In this document: positions 1 through 9,648 of the stretch, piece after piece | How the letters are laid out: every line of letters starts with the position of its first letter | Numbering within the stretch: position 1 is the stretch's first letter | DNA from: Asaia bogorensis | Lineage (GTDB): Bacteria; Pseudomonadota; Alphaproteobacteria; Acetobacterales; Acetobacteraceae | DNA: 64,000 bases | Direction: 5' to 3' | Assembly: GCA_945868845.1 (NCBI GenBank) | Contig: CAMBMS010000001.1 | Coordinates: 186,001-250,000, forward strand | The notes under the pieces: generated by a model | What the model was told of the DNA's origin: nothing | The model's database searches: none | What the model saw: only the letters and a program-made list of their open reading frames with translations | Program-made: the position numbers and the translations under genes

Positions 1-471
1 CAGTTCGCGCACTTCCATATCGACCAGCTCCAGCAGGTCTGGATCGTCAACCATGTCCACCTTGTTCATGAACACGACCAGCGCCGGCACGCCGACCTGG
101 CGGGCGAGCAGGATGTGTTCGCGCGTCTGCGGCATCGGACCATCGGCGGCGGAGACCACCAGGATCGCGCCGTCCATCTGAGCCGCACCCGTGATCATGT
201 TCTTCACATAGTCGGCATGGCCGGGGCAGTCGACATGCGCGTAATGCCGCGCCGCGGTTTCATATTCCACATGCGCTGTGGAAATGGTGATACCGCGAGC
301 CTTTTCTTCAGGCGCTTTATCGATCTGGTCATACGCCGTATAGATCGCACCGCCAGACTTTGCCAGGATCTTGGTGATCGCGGCTGTCAGCGACGTCTTA
401 CCATGATCAACATGGCCGATCGTGCCAATATTGCAATGCGGTTTATTCCGCTCGAATTTTGCCTTGCCCAT
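1..471 (-). CDS. tuf: Elongation factor Tu, N-terminal part (runs off the window)
   Basis: EF-Tu is the GTPase that brings aminoacyl-tRNA to the ribosome. The first 157 residues are present and the C-terminal part lies outside the window. Visible G motifs are GHVDHGKT (G1 P-loop), the switch region with GITI, DCPGH (G3) and NKVD (G4), so it is the canonical G domain of EF-Tu rather than EF-G. The ATG at 471 is preceded by GGAGAAG. It lies 45 bp downstream of rpsG on the same strand and is probably cotranscribed with it. The odd point is the absence of fusA, which normally separates rpsG from tuf in this operon. Confidence 0.97.
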   Translation of the reverse strand, partial: MGKAKFERNKPHCNIGTIGHVDHGKTSLTAAITKILAKSGGAIYTAYDQIDKAPEEKARGITISTAHVEYETAARHYAHVDCPGHADYVKNMITGAAQMDGAILVVSAADGPMPQTREHILLARQVGVPALVVFMNKVDMVDDPDLLELVDMEVREL

Positions 472-516
472 CGTCTTCTCCGTGCAACCGTTCGGGTTGT
501 GGGTGTGTCTGTTTGC

Positions 517-993
517 TTACCAGCGGTAATGACTGAAAGCCTTGTTGGCTTCGGCCATCCGATGGGTATCTTCACGCTTCTTCACAGCCGAGCCGCGGTT
601 GTTCACCGCGTCCAGCAGTTCGTTCGACAGCCGATCTTCCATCGTGTGCTCCCCACGCTTGCGGGCCGCATCGATGATCCAGCGAATGGCCAACGCCTGG
701 CGCCGCTCCGTCCGCACTTCCACCGGAACCTGATAGGTGGCGCCGCCCACGCGGCGCGAACGCACCTCGATGGCCGGCTTCACGTTATCCAACGCTTCGT
801 GGAACATCCGCATCGGATCCGCCTGCGCCCCGCCCCGCTTCTTCATCGAGTCGAGCGCGCCATAGACGATGCCCTCGGTGGTGGATTTCTTGCCGTCATA
901 CATCAGCGCGTTCATGAAACGGCTGAGCACGACATCACCGAATTTTGCATCCGGTAAAATTTCCCGCTTAACCGCGCGGCGACGACGAGACAT
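517..993 (-). CDS. rpsG: 30S ribosomal protein S7
   Basis: S7 is a 16S rRNA-binding protein of the small-subunit head and nucleates 3' domain assembly. The 158-residue product starts [11 protein letters not shown] and has the family's usual length and the conserved stretch [14 protein letters not shown]. The C-terminus with AFSHYRW is intact. The ATG at 993 is preceded by a G-rich ribosome-binding stretch, and the gene begins 12 bp after the rpsL stop. In other bacteria S7 can repress its own operon; no specific operator was identified here. Confidence 0.97.
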   Translation of the reverse strand: MSRRRRAVKREILPDAKFGDVVLSRFMNALMYDGKKSTTEGIVYGALDSMKKRGGAQADPMRMFHEALDNVKPAIEVRSRRVGGATYQVPVEVRTERRQALAIRWIIDAARKRGEHTMEDRLSNELLDAVNNRGSAVKKREDTHRMAEANKAFSHYRW

Positions 994-1005
994 ACCAACG
1001 CCCCC

Positions 1006-1377
1006 TTACTTCGGCCGCTTCGCGCCGTACAGCGACCGGCGCTGGCGGCGCTTGGCAATGCCCTGGGTATCCAGCACGCCGCGTAGGATGTGATAGCGCA
1101 CGCCGGGCAGATCCTTCACCCGCCCGCCGCGGATCAGCACCACGGAATGTTCCTGCAGATTATGACCCTCACCAGGAATATAGCTGACCACCTCGTACCC
1201 ATTTGTCAGCCGCACCTTCGCGACTTTGCGCAGCGCCGAGTTCGGCTTTTTCGGGGTCGTCGTATACACACGCGTGCAGACGCCGCGCTTCTGCGGGCAG
1301 CCTTCCAACGCCGGCACTTTATTCCGGCTCTTCTGCGGCTCGCGCCCTTTGGCGATCAGCTGATTGATGGTCGGCAT
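1006..1377 (-). CDS. rpsL: 30S ribosomal protein S12
   Basis: S12 lies in the decoding centre of the small subunit. The 123-residue product starts [13 protein letters not shown] and contains the hallmark [18 protein letters not shown] and the [13 protein letters not shown] region, including the KPNS segment known for streptomycin-resistance changes. The lysine there is the wild-type residue. The frame is open for about 100 further codons upstream, but only the ATG at 1377 gives the conserved N-terminus, and it is preceded by AAAGGG. It is the first gene of the str operon. Confidence 0.97.
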   Translation of the reverse strand: MPTINQLIAKGREPQKSRNKVPALEGCPQKRGVCTRVYTTTPKKPNSALRKVAKVRLTNGYEVVSYIPGEGHNLQEHSVVLIRGGRVKDLPGVRYHILRGVLDTQGIAKRRQRRSLYGAKRPK

Positions 1378-1609
1378 AGACCCTTTGTCCCGTATTTTGT
1401 CCGCATGGCCCACCCACGCGAACGCCTCCGATCTCGACCCGCTCCCATGAACGAAACCCACAAGAAGCGGGACAATGCCCACCCTGCGGGGTCCGACCTG
1501 CTTGCGGCCTAGGCCCAACGGAAATCCCCGCCGGCGGCGCCGCGAGCGCCAGGTAACTGCGAAACAGCATCCACCCCGCAAAACCGCACGGGGTGGGCCG
1601 AGGGGCGGA
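1378..1609 (-). promoter_or_regulatory. Long 5' leader of the rpsL-rpsG-tuf operon
   Basis: The space between the predicted promoter and the rpsL start is about 225 nt, long for a leader. It contains a strong hairpin: CCACCCCG at 1571-1578 pairs with CGGGGTGG at 1589-1596 around a 10-nt loop. No run of U follows it closely, so it is not an obvious intrinsic terminator. It could be an antitermination or autoregulatory element. No conserved small ORF was recognised in it. Confidence 0.45.
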
Positions 1610-1638
1610 TAACTAGAAGCCGGGACAGGGTGAGTCAA
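1610..1638 (-). promoter_or_regulatory. Sigma70-type promoter of the str operon
   Basis: On the minus strand TTGACT (plus positions 1633-1638) and TAGTTA (1610-1615) are separated by exactly 17 bp. This is close to the -35/-10 consensus and lies about 230 bp upstream of rpsL. The remaining space up to 1743 holds no gene that I can support. Confidence 0.7.
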
Positions 1639-1743
1639 GCACGTTGGCAAAAAAACCGTGCCGATTTGAATGCGCCCACCGGACCCTACCATGCGCCCTG
1701 GCGGTTCCCCTCAAGTCTAGAAGAAGATTGATATTTCAACTAG

Positions 1744-3116
1744 CTATCCGTACCCCGAGCCGGGCGCCTCAACCATAAAGCCTTGCAGCGTCTCGATGCC
1801 TGTTTCCGCCACCCTGACATCCCGCACGGCGCGAAACCGCCGCTCTACAACCCTGGCACCCAAATCCAGCACCGCATCGCCACGCCGCTTCGCATCGGTG
1901 AAGCGAATATGCGGGTCCGCCAGCAGATATTGCCCTGATTGTGCATTACTCCAGCCGCGCGAGGAGATTAAGGAGCCGATGAACACGCTGGCCACCACCG
2001 GCGCCCTCGGGTCAGAAAAATCGCCCTGATGTCAGTGGCATAAAAACAATGCACATCGCCATCCAGGGTGATCGGATTGGCGATTTTGCGCGCCACCATG
2101 AAATCGGTCTGGCGCCGCCGCGCCGCCGGATAGCCATCCCAGGTGGCAGTCCACCAGAGCGGCTTTGCAGCCATCCCCTGGCGGAACTCCGCGAACAAGA
2201 ACTGTTGCGCCAGCACATTCCGCCGCGCCGGCAACGCCGTAAGCCCCGCCTCCAGCCAGCTTTCCTGCGCCGCCCCCAGCAGGCCCTACCGTATTGCTAC
2301 CCGCCCCCAGTTCCAGCCTTGGGCAGGCCTGATGCACACGATATGCCGGTCATCGACCACATGCAGCCGAGCCAAGCGGCCAAAATCCAGCTGCCGGCAG
2401 ACCGTTGCGCCCGGCGTAGCGGCATATGCTCCCAATAGGCCTGATAGGCCGCGGCGCGATGGGCCAAGCAGATCCGGGTCAGTCTTGTATTAGGCATAGC
2501 GGGTACGCCCCTCGGCGAGGGAATGGACCTCCTCACCCTCGTGGCGCGGCGCCAACTCCATCGGGCGGCGTGGCATGCCATACTCATAGACTATAGTCCC
2601 GGGCAAAGCAGATCGCGTCCGGCGCCTCGGCCGCCACATGCCGCCAGGCGCCGAAATAGCCTTGCTGGAAACTCTGGCAGGAGGCCAGGATAGTCTTATT
2701 AGCCGGGCCGGGCTCTCCCCGGCTTCCCGCGCCGTGCGCGTCCGCCCGACATCTCTCGCCTGGTCATGGGCAGTGAAGCGGTACCAGCATCACACGCCCG
2801 ACCGCAGCCCACACAACTCCCCATGCACGCTATGCGCCGCCCCCGGCTCGGCAATCTCCTCGCCGTGGGCGACGATCCGGGCGAAACTCTCGTCCTTCGC
2901 TATCTCCCGGCGTACCGCAACCGGCTGGTAGGGCATACCGCCACCCGCCAACGGATTCGGCGCCAGGCGGGTCCACAGCACGAACCCGCCCGGAACGGGA
3001 TCACCCGAGGCCACGCCCAACATAAATAATTTTTCTCCCGTTTGGGCAATTCCCGCCAGCGCGGCCACCAGCAACGCAGGCGCCGCAAGCAGCAGGCTGC
3101 GCCGGCATAGCCTCAC
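1744..3116 (-). pseudogene. PhoD-like alkaline phosphatase/phosphodiesterase pseudogene
   Basis: Pieces of a PhoD-family metallophosphatase appear in order on the minus strand but in different frames. The order is: a signal-peptide-like start near 3116; MLGVASGDPVPGGFVLWTRL and the PhoD N-terminal domain (about 3030-2800); a GYFGAW segment; AAYQAYWEHMPLR near 2440; then WDGYPAARR and a GDVHC metal-binding motif (about 2140-2040); and an ending with DPHIRF and a RVAETG region before the TAG at 1744. At least four frameshifts are needed. The central block with the catalytic DDHE region seems deleted between about 2600 and 2500. Intact members are secreted, Tat-exported phosphate scavengers of roughly 500 residues. 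The wreck is not expected to make a functional enzyme. Confidence 0.85.
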
Positions 3117-3141
3117 GTTTGCCGTTCGGAGCCACACCCAC

Positions 3142-3552
3142 CTAACGCTGCTGCCATGGCAGATCATCGGCCTTCCAGCCCGCTGCCCGCCCGCGATGAC
3201 CCGCCGGGTCCACCGGCCCCTCGAACCCGTCCGCCACGTTGAAAACCTGCGAAAATCCCGCTGCCTGTGCCGCCAGCGCCGCCAAAAGGCTGCGCGCCCC
3301 GCTACGGCAGATGAAATAAATTCTTTGCCCTTCCCCAACTCCTGTCGCCCGGAGTTGCGGCACAAATTCTCCATTAATCTGCATGGAGGGAAAAACCTGC
3401 CACGGGATCAACACCACCTGCTTGCCCAGCCCAGACAGATCCGGCAGCCCGACGAAATTCCATTCCACATCGGTGCGCACATCCACCAGCACTGCATGGG
3501 GATCGGACTGCAGGGCTTCCCAGACCTGCGCGGGTGGCACATTCTGTACCAT
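3142..3552 (-). CDS. Rhodanese-like domain protein
   Basis: Single-domain rhodanese of 136 residues. DVRTDVEWNFVG is the conserved CH2-type motif, and ICRSGARS is the active-site loop with the persulfide-carrying cysteine, so it is likely a sulfurtransferase or sulfur carrier in the cytoplasm. An upstream in-frame ATG exists at 3609, but the ATG at 3552 is chosen because it follows GGAG at a good distance and gives a normal N-terminus (MVQNVPPAQVW). It is divergent from cysK with 84 bp between the starts, which suggests a shared sulfur-related control region. The physiological substrate is unknown. Confidence 0.85.
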   Translation of the reverse strand: MVQNVPPAQVWEALQSDPHAVLVDVRTDVEWNFVGLPDLSGLGKQVVLIPWQVFPSMQINGEFVPQLRATGVGEGQRIYFICRSGARSLLAALAAQAAGFSQVFNVADGFEGPVDPAGHRGRAAGWKADDLPWQQR

Positions 3553-3636
3553 ATCAGCTACTCCGGTTGAACAAGGATCAGGCATCGCACGGCATGCCCC
3601 CGGCTTCAACCGCCTGACCAGGTAAGGATGCGAGGC

Positions 3637-4635
3637 ATGACGTCACTTCACCCCGGCATCGCCAGCGATCTGGCCGGCGCCATTGGCAACACGCCGCTGA
3701 TCAAGCTGCGCGGCGCCTCGGAAACCACCGGCTGCACCATCCTGGGCAAGGCCGAGTTCATGAACCCCGGTGGCTCAGTGAAAGATCGCGCCGGGCTCGC
3801 CATCATCCTGGACGCGGAAGCGCGCGGTGCGCTGAAACCCGGCGGTACCATCGTCGAGGGCACTGCCGGCAATACTGGCATCGGCCTAACCATCGTCGGC
3901 AACGCGCGCGGCTATCGCTGCGTCATCGTCATGCCGGAGAACCAGAGTCAGGAAAAAATCTCGTTTCTCCGCATGATCGGCGCCGATTTGCGTCTCGTTC
4001 CCGCCAAGCCGTATCGCGATCCCGGCAACTACGTCCATGTCTCACGCCGCCTTGCCGAAGAGACCGGTGCTGTCTGGGCAAACCAGTTCGATAATCTCGC
4101 CAATCGCGAAGGCCATCGCACCACTACCGGCCCGGAAATCTGGGCCCAAACAGACGGCAAGGTGGACGCCTTCACCTGCGCCTGTGGCACCGGCGGTACC
4201 CTGGCTGGCGTCGCCCTGGCGCTGAAAGCGCGCAACCCGAAAGTTAAAATCATCCTCGCCGACCCTGAAGGCAGCGGCCTCTACGGCTGGGTGAAGAACA
4301 ACGACCTCACCATCACCGGCAGCTCCATCACCGAAGGCATCGGCCAGTCCCGCGTGCCAGAAAATCTATCAAACGTCCCGATCGACGACGCCGTGCGCAT
4401 CGCCGACCCCGATGCCCTGCAACATATCTTCGACGTGATGATCCATGAAGGCATCTCCGTCGGCACCTCGTCAGGCATCAATATCGCCGCCGCCGTCGCC
4501 GTTGCCAAACAAATGGGCCCCGGCCACACCATCGTCACCATCCTCTGCGATGGTGGCTCTCGCTACCAGTCCAAACTCTTCAACGTCGACTTCCTCCGCG
4601 CCAAAAACCTCCCCTTACCAAGCTGGATGGCCTGA
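3637..4635 (+). CDS. cysK: Cysteine synthase (O-acetylserine sulfhydrylase), long form
   Basis: PLP enzyme that makes cysteine from O-acetylserine and sulfide. The 332-residue product has NTPLIKL at the N-terminus, NPGGSVKDRA with the PLP lysine, GTAGNTGIGL (substrate loop), and GTGGT for PLP phosphate binding. It belongs to the alphaproteobacterial long CysK form with a C-terminal SRYQSKLFN stretch; cystathionine beta-synthase-like relatives look similar, so substrate choice is inferred. The ATG at 3637 was preferred to the one at 3628 because AAGGATGCGAGG lies just upstream of it. The rhodanese is divergently transcribed. Confidence 0.92.
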   Translation: MTSLHPGIASDLAGAIGNTPLIKLRGASETTGCTILGKAEFMNPGGSVKDRAGLAIILDAEARGALKPGGTIVEGTAGNTGIGLTIVGNARGYRCVIVMPENQSQEKISFLRMIGADLRLVPAKPYRDPGNYVHVSRRLAEETGAVWANQFDNLANREGHRTTTGPEIWAQTDGKVDAFTCACGTGGTLAGVALALKARNPKVKIILADPEGSGLYGWVKNNDLTITGSSITEGIGQSRVPENLSNVPIDDAVRIADPDALQHIFDVMIHEGISVGTSSGINIAAAVAVAKQMGPGHTIVTILCDGGSRYQSKLFNVDFLRAKNLPLPSWMA

Positions 4636-4728
4636 TGCCGAGGTCTGGGGACGTGACCGACCGTAAGTAAGTTTGGGGGCTTTATCCCCAATCTCACTTA
4701 CAATTATTCACCCGTTAGACCTCGGCAT
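4635..4728. terminator. Nested inverted repeats between convergent genes (bidirectional terminator)
   Basis: Outer arms ATGCCGAGGTCT (4635-4646) and its exact reverse complement (4717-4728) enclose an inner hairpin, GTAAGTAAGTTTGGGG (4663-4678) against CCCCAATCTCACTTAC (4686-4701). The outer arms begin at the last base of both stop codons, so the two convergent genes are followed by the same 12 bp. The inner stem is a plausible terminator in both directions. Confidence 0.65.
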
Positions 4729-6116
4729 TAGCCCGCCAACTCGCCTTCGGCCCGCAGCATACGAGTGGCTTCGCGGAAGGCGTCCACGGTATCGTTGATT
4801 TCGGCAGTATCGTGGGTGGCGGAGGTAAAGCCACCGAGACGACCACTGATATCGACGCCGTTGGTCAGCAGGGCGAGACGCAATTTATTGGAGAGCACGG
4901 GTGGGTGCGCCTTAAATTCGTCCGGATCGATAGCGAAGGGATCGAATTTTTCGTGATCGATCTTATGGCCCTTGGCGTTCAAGAACAGGTGAAAGCCGGA
5001 GAACGTGCCATAGATCGCCCAGGGCACGTTCTCCGCAGCCAGCGTTTCGTTCAACGCGCCACGCAACCGCGCGGCGGTGGCAATCGCCTTGTCGCAGGCA
5101 TCGGTCTCCGCCAGTTGCGTCAGCACCGCTATGCCGGCGGCGGCGGAGACCGGATTGGCGTTGAAGGTGCCTGGGTGCTGCACTTTTTCCTTGCCGGATT
5201 TTTTCGTCACGGCGAAATCCAGCAGATCTAGAATATCCTTGCGCCCGCCGATCGCGGCACCGGGCAGCCCGCCAGCGATGATTTTCGCAAACGATGAAAG
5301 ATCGGGCGTGATGCCGAATTCCGCCGCCGCGCCACCCTTGGAGACACGAAAGCCGGTAACGACTTCATCCATGATCAGCAAGGAGCCATCCCGTGCCGTG
5401 ATCTCGCGTAGGAAATGCACAAACTCCGGCGTGACCGGCACCTGGCCAAAGGACGCGCCAGTCGGCTCCAGGATGACGGCGGCGATATCCTTGTTGGTCG
5501 CGAATGCCGCACGCACCGCCTCCATATCGCCTGGCGCGACGACGATGTTCTTATCGGCCACACCCGCAACAACCCCTGTCGTCGGCGTGCCGTCGAAATG
5601 GTTCGTGTACCCATGCGTCATATGATCGTGCCAGCCATGAAAATGGCCCTTGAAACGCAGCACGCACTGGCGCCCGGTGAAGGCGCGTGCCAGCCGCACC
5701 GCCATCAACGTGGCCTCGGTGCCGGATGAGGTGAACCGCACCCGCTCCGCGGAGGGCACCAGCCGCTGCACTGCCCGCCCCCAGGCCACCTCGCGCGGGT
5801 GATTGGCGCCAAAATGCGAGCCCGCGTCATATGCGTCCGTCACCGCCTGGGACACGACCGGATCGCGATGGCCCAAGATTAGCGCGCCATGGCCACCAAA
5901 ATAATCGACGTAGCCATTGCCGTCGACATCCCATTTACGCGGTCCGTGCGCACGCTCGATATAAATGCCATAGGGATCGATGTTGCGCGCGTCATGCGTA
6001 ATCCCGCTCGGGAATAGGCTTGCAGCCTCCGCCGCCAGCTTTGCGGACTCTGGCGTATGGGCGCGATAAGCCGCCTCGATGCCGGAATTACTGCGCGTGT
6101 CCTGGATGGTATCCAT
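4728..6116 (-). CDS. Class III aminotransferase, glutamate-1-semialdehyde aminomutase-like
   Basis: PLP-dependent fold type I enzyme of 462 residues. Visible features are FPSGITHDARNIDPY near the N-terminus, SSGTEA for phosphate binding, IMDEVVTGF with the pyridine-nitrogen aspartate, and SFAKIIAGGLPGAAIGG with the Schiff-base lysine. It resembles HemL but its N-terminal and active-site loops differ from a biosynthetic HemL, and many such paralogues are catabolic transaminases, so the substrate is not assigned. The ATG at 6116 follows AGAGAGG. It is divergent from an amidohydrolase gene; the two may act on the same nitrogenous compound. Confidence 0.85.
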   Translation of the reverse strand: MDTIQDTRSNSGIEAAYRAHTPESAKLAAEAASLFPSGITHDARNIDPYGIYIERAHGPRKWDVDGNGYVDYFGGHGALILGHRDPVVSQAVTDAYDAGSHFGANHPREVAWGRAVQRLVPSAERVRFTSSGTEATLMAVRLARAFTGRQCVLRFKGHFHGWHDHMTHGYTNHFDGTPTTGVVAGVADKNIVVAPGDMEAVRAAFATNKDIAAVILEPTGASFGQVPVTPEFVHFLREITARDGSLLIMDEVVTGFRVSKGGAAAEFGITPDLSSFAKIIAGGLPGAAIGGRKDILDLLDFAVTKKSGKEKVQHPGTFNANPVSAAAGIAVLTQLAETDACDKAIATAARLRGALNETLAAENVPWAIYGTFSGFHLFLNAKGHKIDHEKFDPFAIDPDEFKAHPPVLSNKLRLALLTNGVDISGRLGGFTSATHDTAEINDTVDAFREATRMLRAEGELAG

Positions 6117-6238
6117 GGGAACCTCTCTACGGAAAGGGGGGCGACGACCGTCAGACCATGTGGCAGGCTGTGCCCATACTGTGCGCACATGGCGCGATTT
6201 GAACACGTTTTGCCTAAGGCTGGAAAGTGGGAACGAAA

Positions 6239-7375
6239 ATGTTCGATCTGGTTCTGAAAGGCGGCCGCGTCATCGATCCGGCACAATCGCTGGATGGCGT
6301 GATGGATGTGGCCTTTACCGATGGCCGTGTCGCGGCGGTGGGGCCCGATCTGGAGCCTGCACAGAACAGCCGCGATTGCACCGGCCTGGTGGTGACCCCG
6401 GGCCTGATCGATCTGCACGCACATGTCTATTGGGGCGGCACCTCGCTCGGCGTGGACCCGGACAATTACGCGCGCGGCAGCGCTATCACCACCCTGATCG
6501 ATGCCGGCTCCGCCGGTCCAGGCAATATGCACGGTTTTCGTCGCCACGTGATCGAGCGATCGGATGTCCGCATCGTGCCGTTCTTGAATATTTCCTTCGC
6601 GGGAATTTTCGCCTTTTCCAATGAGGTGATGGTCGGCGAATGCGTCGACCTCCGCCTGCTCAACCCACGCGTCTGCCTGAGCGTGGCAAAACGCGATTCT
6701 GATCTGGTGGCAGGAATAAAAGTGCGCATCGGGGGCGGCACCTCCGCCATCAACGGGATCGAACCATTGCGCATGGCGTTGGAGGTAGCGGAGCATGCCG
6801 GCCTGCCGCTGATGGCGCATCTCGATAATCCCCCACCCTACCGCCCGGAAGTGATGCGCGCGCTGCGTTCAGGTGATATCTTGACGCATTGCTTTCGTCC
6901 GTTTCCCAACGCGCCCACCACCGCCGATGGACGCGTTCATCAGGACGTACAGGATGCACGCGCCCGCGGCGTGATTTTCGATATTGGCCATGGCAAGGGA
7001 TCCTTCGGATTCGAAACCGCTATGGCCATGGTCAAAAACGGCTTTCTGCCCGATGTCATTTCTTCTGATATTCATACGTTGTCGATCGATGGCCCCGCCT
7101 ATGACCTGCTGACCACCATGTCGAAATTTTTAGCCCTCGGCGCACCACTGCCGGAAGTAGTGCGTATGACGACGATCAACCCCGCCCGCGCGGTCCGCCT
7201 GACCGATCGCGGCACATTCCGCGTCGGCGCGCTGGGCGATGCTTCGGTGCTGACCGTCGCGCACGGGGCATTCGAATTCGAGGATGCACTGGGTGAAAAA
7301 ATGACCGGATCGGAGCGATTGGACTGCACCGCCATCGTCCTCGGCGGACGCGTGTGGCACGAACAAGGAAATTGA
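6239..7375 (+). CDS. Amidohydrolase/deacetylase family metallohydrolase
   Basis: Cytoplasmic metal-dependent hydrolase of 378 residues related to dihydroorotases and N-acyl amino acid deacetylases. Metal ligands visible are [10 protein letters not shown] (HxH), a lysine in AGIKVRIG that may be carboxylated, histidines in MAHLDNP and THCFRP, and an aspartate in SSDIHTL. A composite N- and C-terminal beta-sandwich typical of the superfamily is apparent (LKGGRVIDP). The ATG at 6239 follows GGGA; a GTG at 6227 is possible. It precedes gnd by five bases, so it sits in the same operon. The substrate cannot be named from sequence. Confidence 0.85.
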   Translation: MFDLVLKGGRVIDPAQSLDGVMDVAFTDGRVAAVGPDLEPAQNSRDCTGLVVTPGLIDLHAHVYWGGTSLGVDPDNYARGSAITTLIDAGSAGPGNMHGFRRHVIERSDVRIVPFLNISFAGIFAFSNEVMVGECVDLRLLNPRVCLSVAKRDSDLVAGIKVRIGGGTSAINGIEPLRMALEVAEHAGLPLMAHLDNPPPYRPEVMRALRSGDILTHCFRPFPNAPTTADGRVHQDVQDARARGVIFDIGHGKGSFGFETAMAMVKNGFLPDVISSDIHTLSIDGPAYDLLTTMSKFLALGAPLPEVVRMTTINPARAVRLTDRGTFRVGALGDASVLTVAHGAFEFEDALGEKMTGSERLDCTAIVLGGRVWHEQGN

Positions 7376-7380
7376 GAGAG

Positions 7381-8364
7381 ATGCAAATCGGCGTTGTTGG
7401 ACTTGGCCGCATGGGCGGCAACATCGTGCGGCGACTGGCGCGCGCGGGGCATTCTTCCGTCGTATTCGACGCCAGTGCCGACGCGGTTGCGGCGCTGGGC
7501 AAGGAAGGCGCGACCACTGCCAGTTCGCTCACCGACCTGGTCGGCAAGCTAAGCACCCGTCCACGCACAATATGGGTGATGCTGCCACATGGCATGGCCA
7601 CTGAAAACGCGGTGATGGAACTCGCCAGCGTGATGGCGCCAGGCGACATCATCATCGATGGCGGGAATTCCTATTACAAAGATGATATCCGTCGCGGCAA
7701 GGCCCTGGCGGCAAGAGGCATCCGCTATCTTGATGTCGGTACATCGGGCGGCGTCTGGGGCCTGGAACGCGGCTACTGCCTGATGATCGGCGGCGATGCC
7801 GAAGCGGTCAGCCATCTCGACCCGATCTTCGCCACCCTTACCCCGGGCCTCGGAGACATCGAACGCACCGCGGGCCGCGACGGCCGCGACACGCGCGCCG
7901 AACAAGGCTATCTGCATGTCGGACCCTGCGGGGCCGGGCATTTCGTGAAGATGATCCATAACGGCATCGAATACGGCATGATGCAGGCGATGGCCGAAGG
8001 CTTTGATATTCTCCGCAACAAGAACTCCGACAAGCTTCCCAGCGATGAACGTTTTGACCTCAATCTCGGTGACATCGCGGAGCTGTGGCGGCGTGGCTCA
8101 GTGGTGACATCGTGGCTGCTTGACCTGACGGCGCAGGCGCTGGCTACGGACGAAAAACTGGATAGTTTCTCCGGCAACGTGGCCGATTCCGGCGAAGGCC
8201 GCTGGACCGTCGAGGCCGCGATCGAGGAAGCCGTTCCCGCCGATGTCCTCGCCGCCTCGCTGTTCGTCCGCTTCCGCTCGCGCCAGGATCACACCTTCGC
8301 GGAAAAAGTACTCTCCGCCATGCGCTTCGGCTTTGGCGGCCATGTGGAAGCCCCCAAAAAGTAA
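7381..8364 (+). CDS. gnd: 6-phosphogluconate dehydrogenase, short NAD-type
   Basis: Decarboxylating oxidation of 6-phosphogluconate to ribulose 5-phosphate. The 327-residue product has the Rossmann fingerprint [31 protein letters not shown] for substrate binding and [15 protein letters not shown] with the catalytic lysine region just before it. Length matches the short class often annotated GndA, usually NAD-linked, rather than the 470-residue NADP enzyme. A TGAGAGAG ribosome site overlaps the stop of the preceding amidohydrolase gene. With gntK and the SMP-30 lactonase it forms a gluconolactone-to-pentose phosphate route. Confidence 0.92.
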   Translation: MQIGVVGLGRMGGNIVRRLARAGHSSVVFDASADAVAALGKEGATTASSLTDLVGKLSTRPRTIWVMLPHGMATENAVMELASVMAPGDIIIDGGNSYYKDDIRRGKALAARGIRYLDVGTSGGVWGLERGYCLMIGGDAEAVSHLDPIFATLTPGLGDIERTAGRDGRDTRAEQGYLHVGPCGAGHFVKMIHNGIEYGMMQAMAEGFDILRNKNSDKLPSDERFDLNLGDIAELWRRGSVVTSWLLDLTAQALATDEKLDSFSGNVADSGEGRWTVEAAIEEAVPADVLAASLFVRFRSRQDHTFAEKVLSAMRFGFGGHVEAPKK

Positions 8365-8883
8365 ATGACTATCCTGGTGCTCATGGGTGTCACCGGTTGC
8401 GGCAAGACCACGATCGGCGCAGCCCTGGCGGCACGCTTCGGCTGGGAGTTTTTGGAAGGCGATTCCCTGCATCCGCCGGCGAACATAGCGAAAATGGCTG
8501 CCGGCACGCCACTCGACGATGTAGACCGCCTTCCCTGGCTGCGCGCCATCGCGGCACGCATCGATGCCTGGCCCACCCAGGATATTTCCAGCGTGGTCGC
8601 CTGCTCCGCCCTGAAACGCGCCTACCGAAAAATCCTGATCGGGTCGCGCACGGATATCCGCCTCGTTTACTTGCGCGGCGACCGCGACACCATCGCCGGG
8701 CGGCTGCGCGCCCGACGGGGGCATTTCATGCCACCCAGCCTGCTGGACAGCCAGTTCCGTGCGCTGGAGGAACCGGGAACCGATGAGGCCCCCATCACCG
8801 TGCCGCTCAACGGAACGCCAGAGACCATCGTCACAATGATCGTGGAAGCCTTACGATGCACGCCTAGCTCTACCCTAGCCTGA
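8365..8883 (+). CDS. gntK: Gluconokinase
   Basis: Phosphorylates gluconate to 6-phosphogluconate. The 172-residue protein has a P-loop GVTGCGKTT, EGDSLHPPANIAKMAAGTPLDD (the strongly conserved gluconokinase segment), CSALKRAYR and GHFMPPSLLDSQ. The ATG directly follows the gnd stop with no spacer and no clear ribosome site, so translation is probably coupled. A decayed dehydrogenase gene follows immediately; the lactonase further on would supply gluconate. Confidence 0.93.
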   Translation: MTILVLMGVTGCGKTTIGAALAARFGWEFLEGDSLHPPANIAKMAAGTPLDDVDRLPWLRAIAARIDAWPTQDISSVVACSALKRAYRKILIGSRTDIRLVYLRGDRDTIAGRLRARRGHFMPPSLLDSQFRALEEPGTDEAPITVPLNGTPETIVTMIVEALRCTPSSTLA

Positions 8884-9630
8884 AAGACCGCGTGGGCTTC
8901 ATCACCGGCGACGGTTTCCCACTTCACCGCCCATGGTGCGCACGTCAAATTCATCGATATCAACGATGCAGCCGCCGAGACCCTGATCGCGCGCCTCGCC
9001 GCGGCCGGCCAGGTCATTCTATCAGCACTACGACATCCAAGGCGTGGCCACGTTGCAGGCCGCGATCCCCGCCGTGGACGGAAAACCTGGTCCCATCACC
9101 GTACAGGTTAACAACGCCGTGTGCGACGACCGGCATCAGCTCAAAAGTGTAACGGTGGAATACTGGGACGAGCGCTAGGCCGTTAATCTGCGCCATCAGT
9201 TTTTCGCCATCCAGGCGGTGACGCCGATGATACGGGCGGGCGAGCGGGCGGGCGGCGGCGGCTCCATCATCAATTTTGGTTCCATCAGTTGGCATACTTA
9301 CGCCGGCGGCATGCCCGCCTACACTACCGCCAAAGGCGCGGTGGAAGGACTGACCAAGGGTATGGCGCGCGATCTAGGGCCAAACCGTATCTGCATTAAC
9401 TGCGTGGTGCCCGGCCAAGTGATGACGGCACGTCAGGTCAAGCTATGGCTGACACCGGAGAGTGAGGACGACCTACTGCAGACGCAATGGAGCGAAATAG
9501 GCCGGAAACCTTCGGCCATCCTTAATTTGGTCGCTGGTTTTCCGATCCCCGCATGCTGGGTCTGCTCCTATGCGGCCGCTTCGGCGCCCATCTGGCGCGC
9601 GCGCGCATCGCGCCGTAGCATCGTCCCAGC
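8880..9630 (+). pseudogene. Short-chain dehydrogenase/reductase pseudogene
   Basis: The remains of a classical SDR are readable in several frames: LKDRVGFITG at the start, KFIDINDAAAETLIARL, a VNNAV stretch (the NNAG motif), YWDER followed by an in-frame TAG at 9176 where the family has an alanine or similar, then VNLRHQFFAIQAV, GGSIINFGSISW and AYTTAKGAVEGLTKGMARDLGP (the YxxxK catalytic motif). Both frameshifts and a stop codon interrupt it, and the C-terminal DGG end is unrecognisable. It overlaps the end of gntK, so it was once part of this sugar-acid operon, perhaps as a gluconate or aldose dehydrogenase. Confidence 0.85.
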
Positions 9631-9648
9631 AGCAAGGAGAGAAATACG

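Noticed and set aside
1378-1692. N-terminal extension of S12
   Set aside because: S12 has a fixed length and the MPTINQL start; the extra part covers the promoter and leader.
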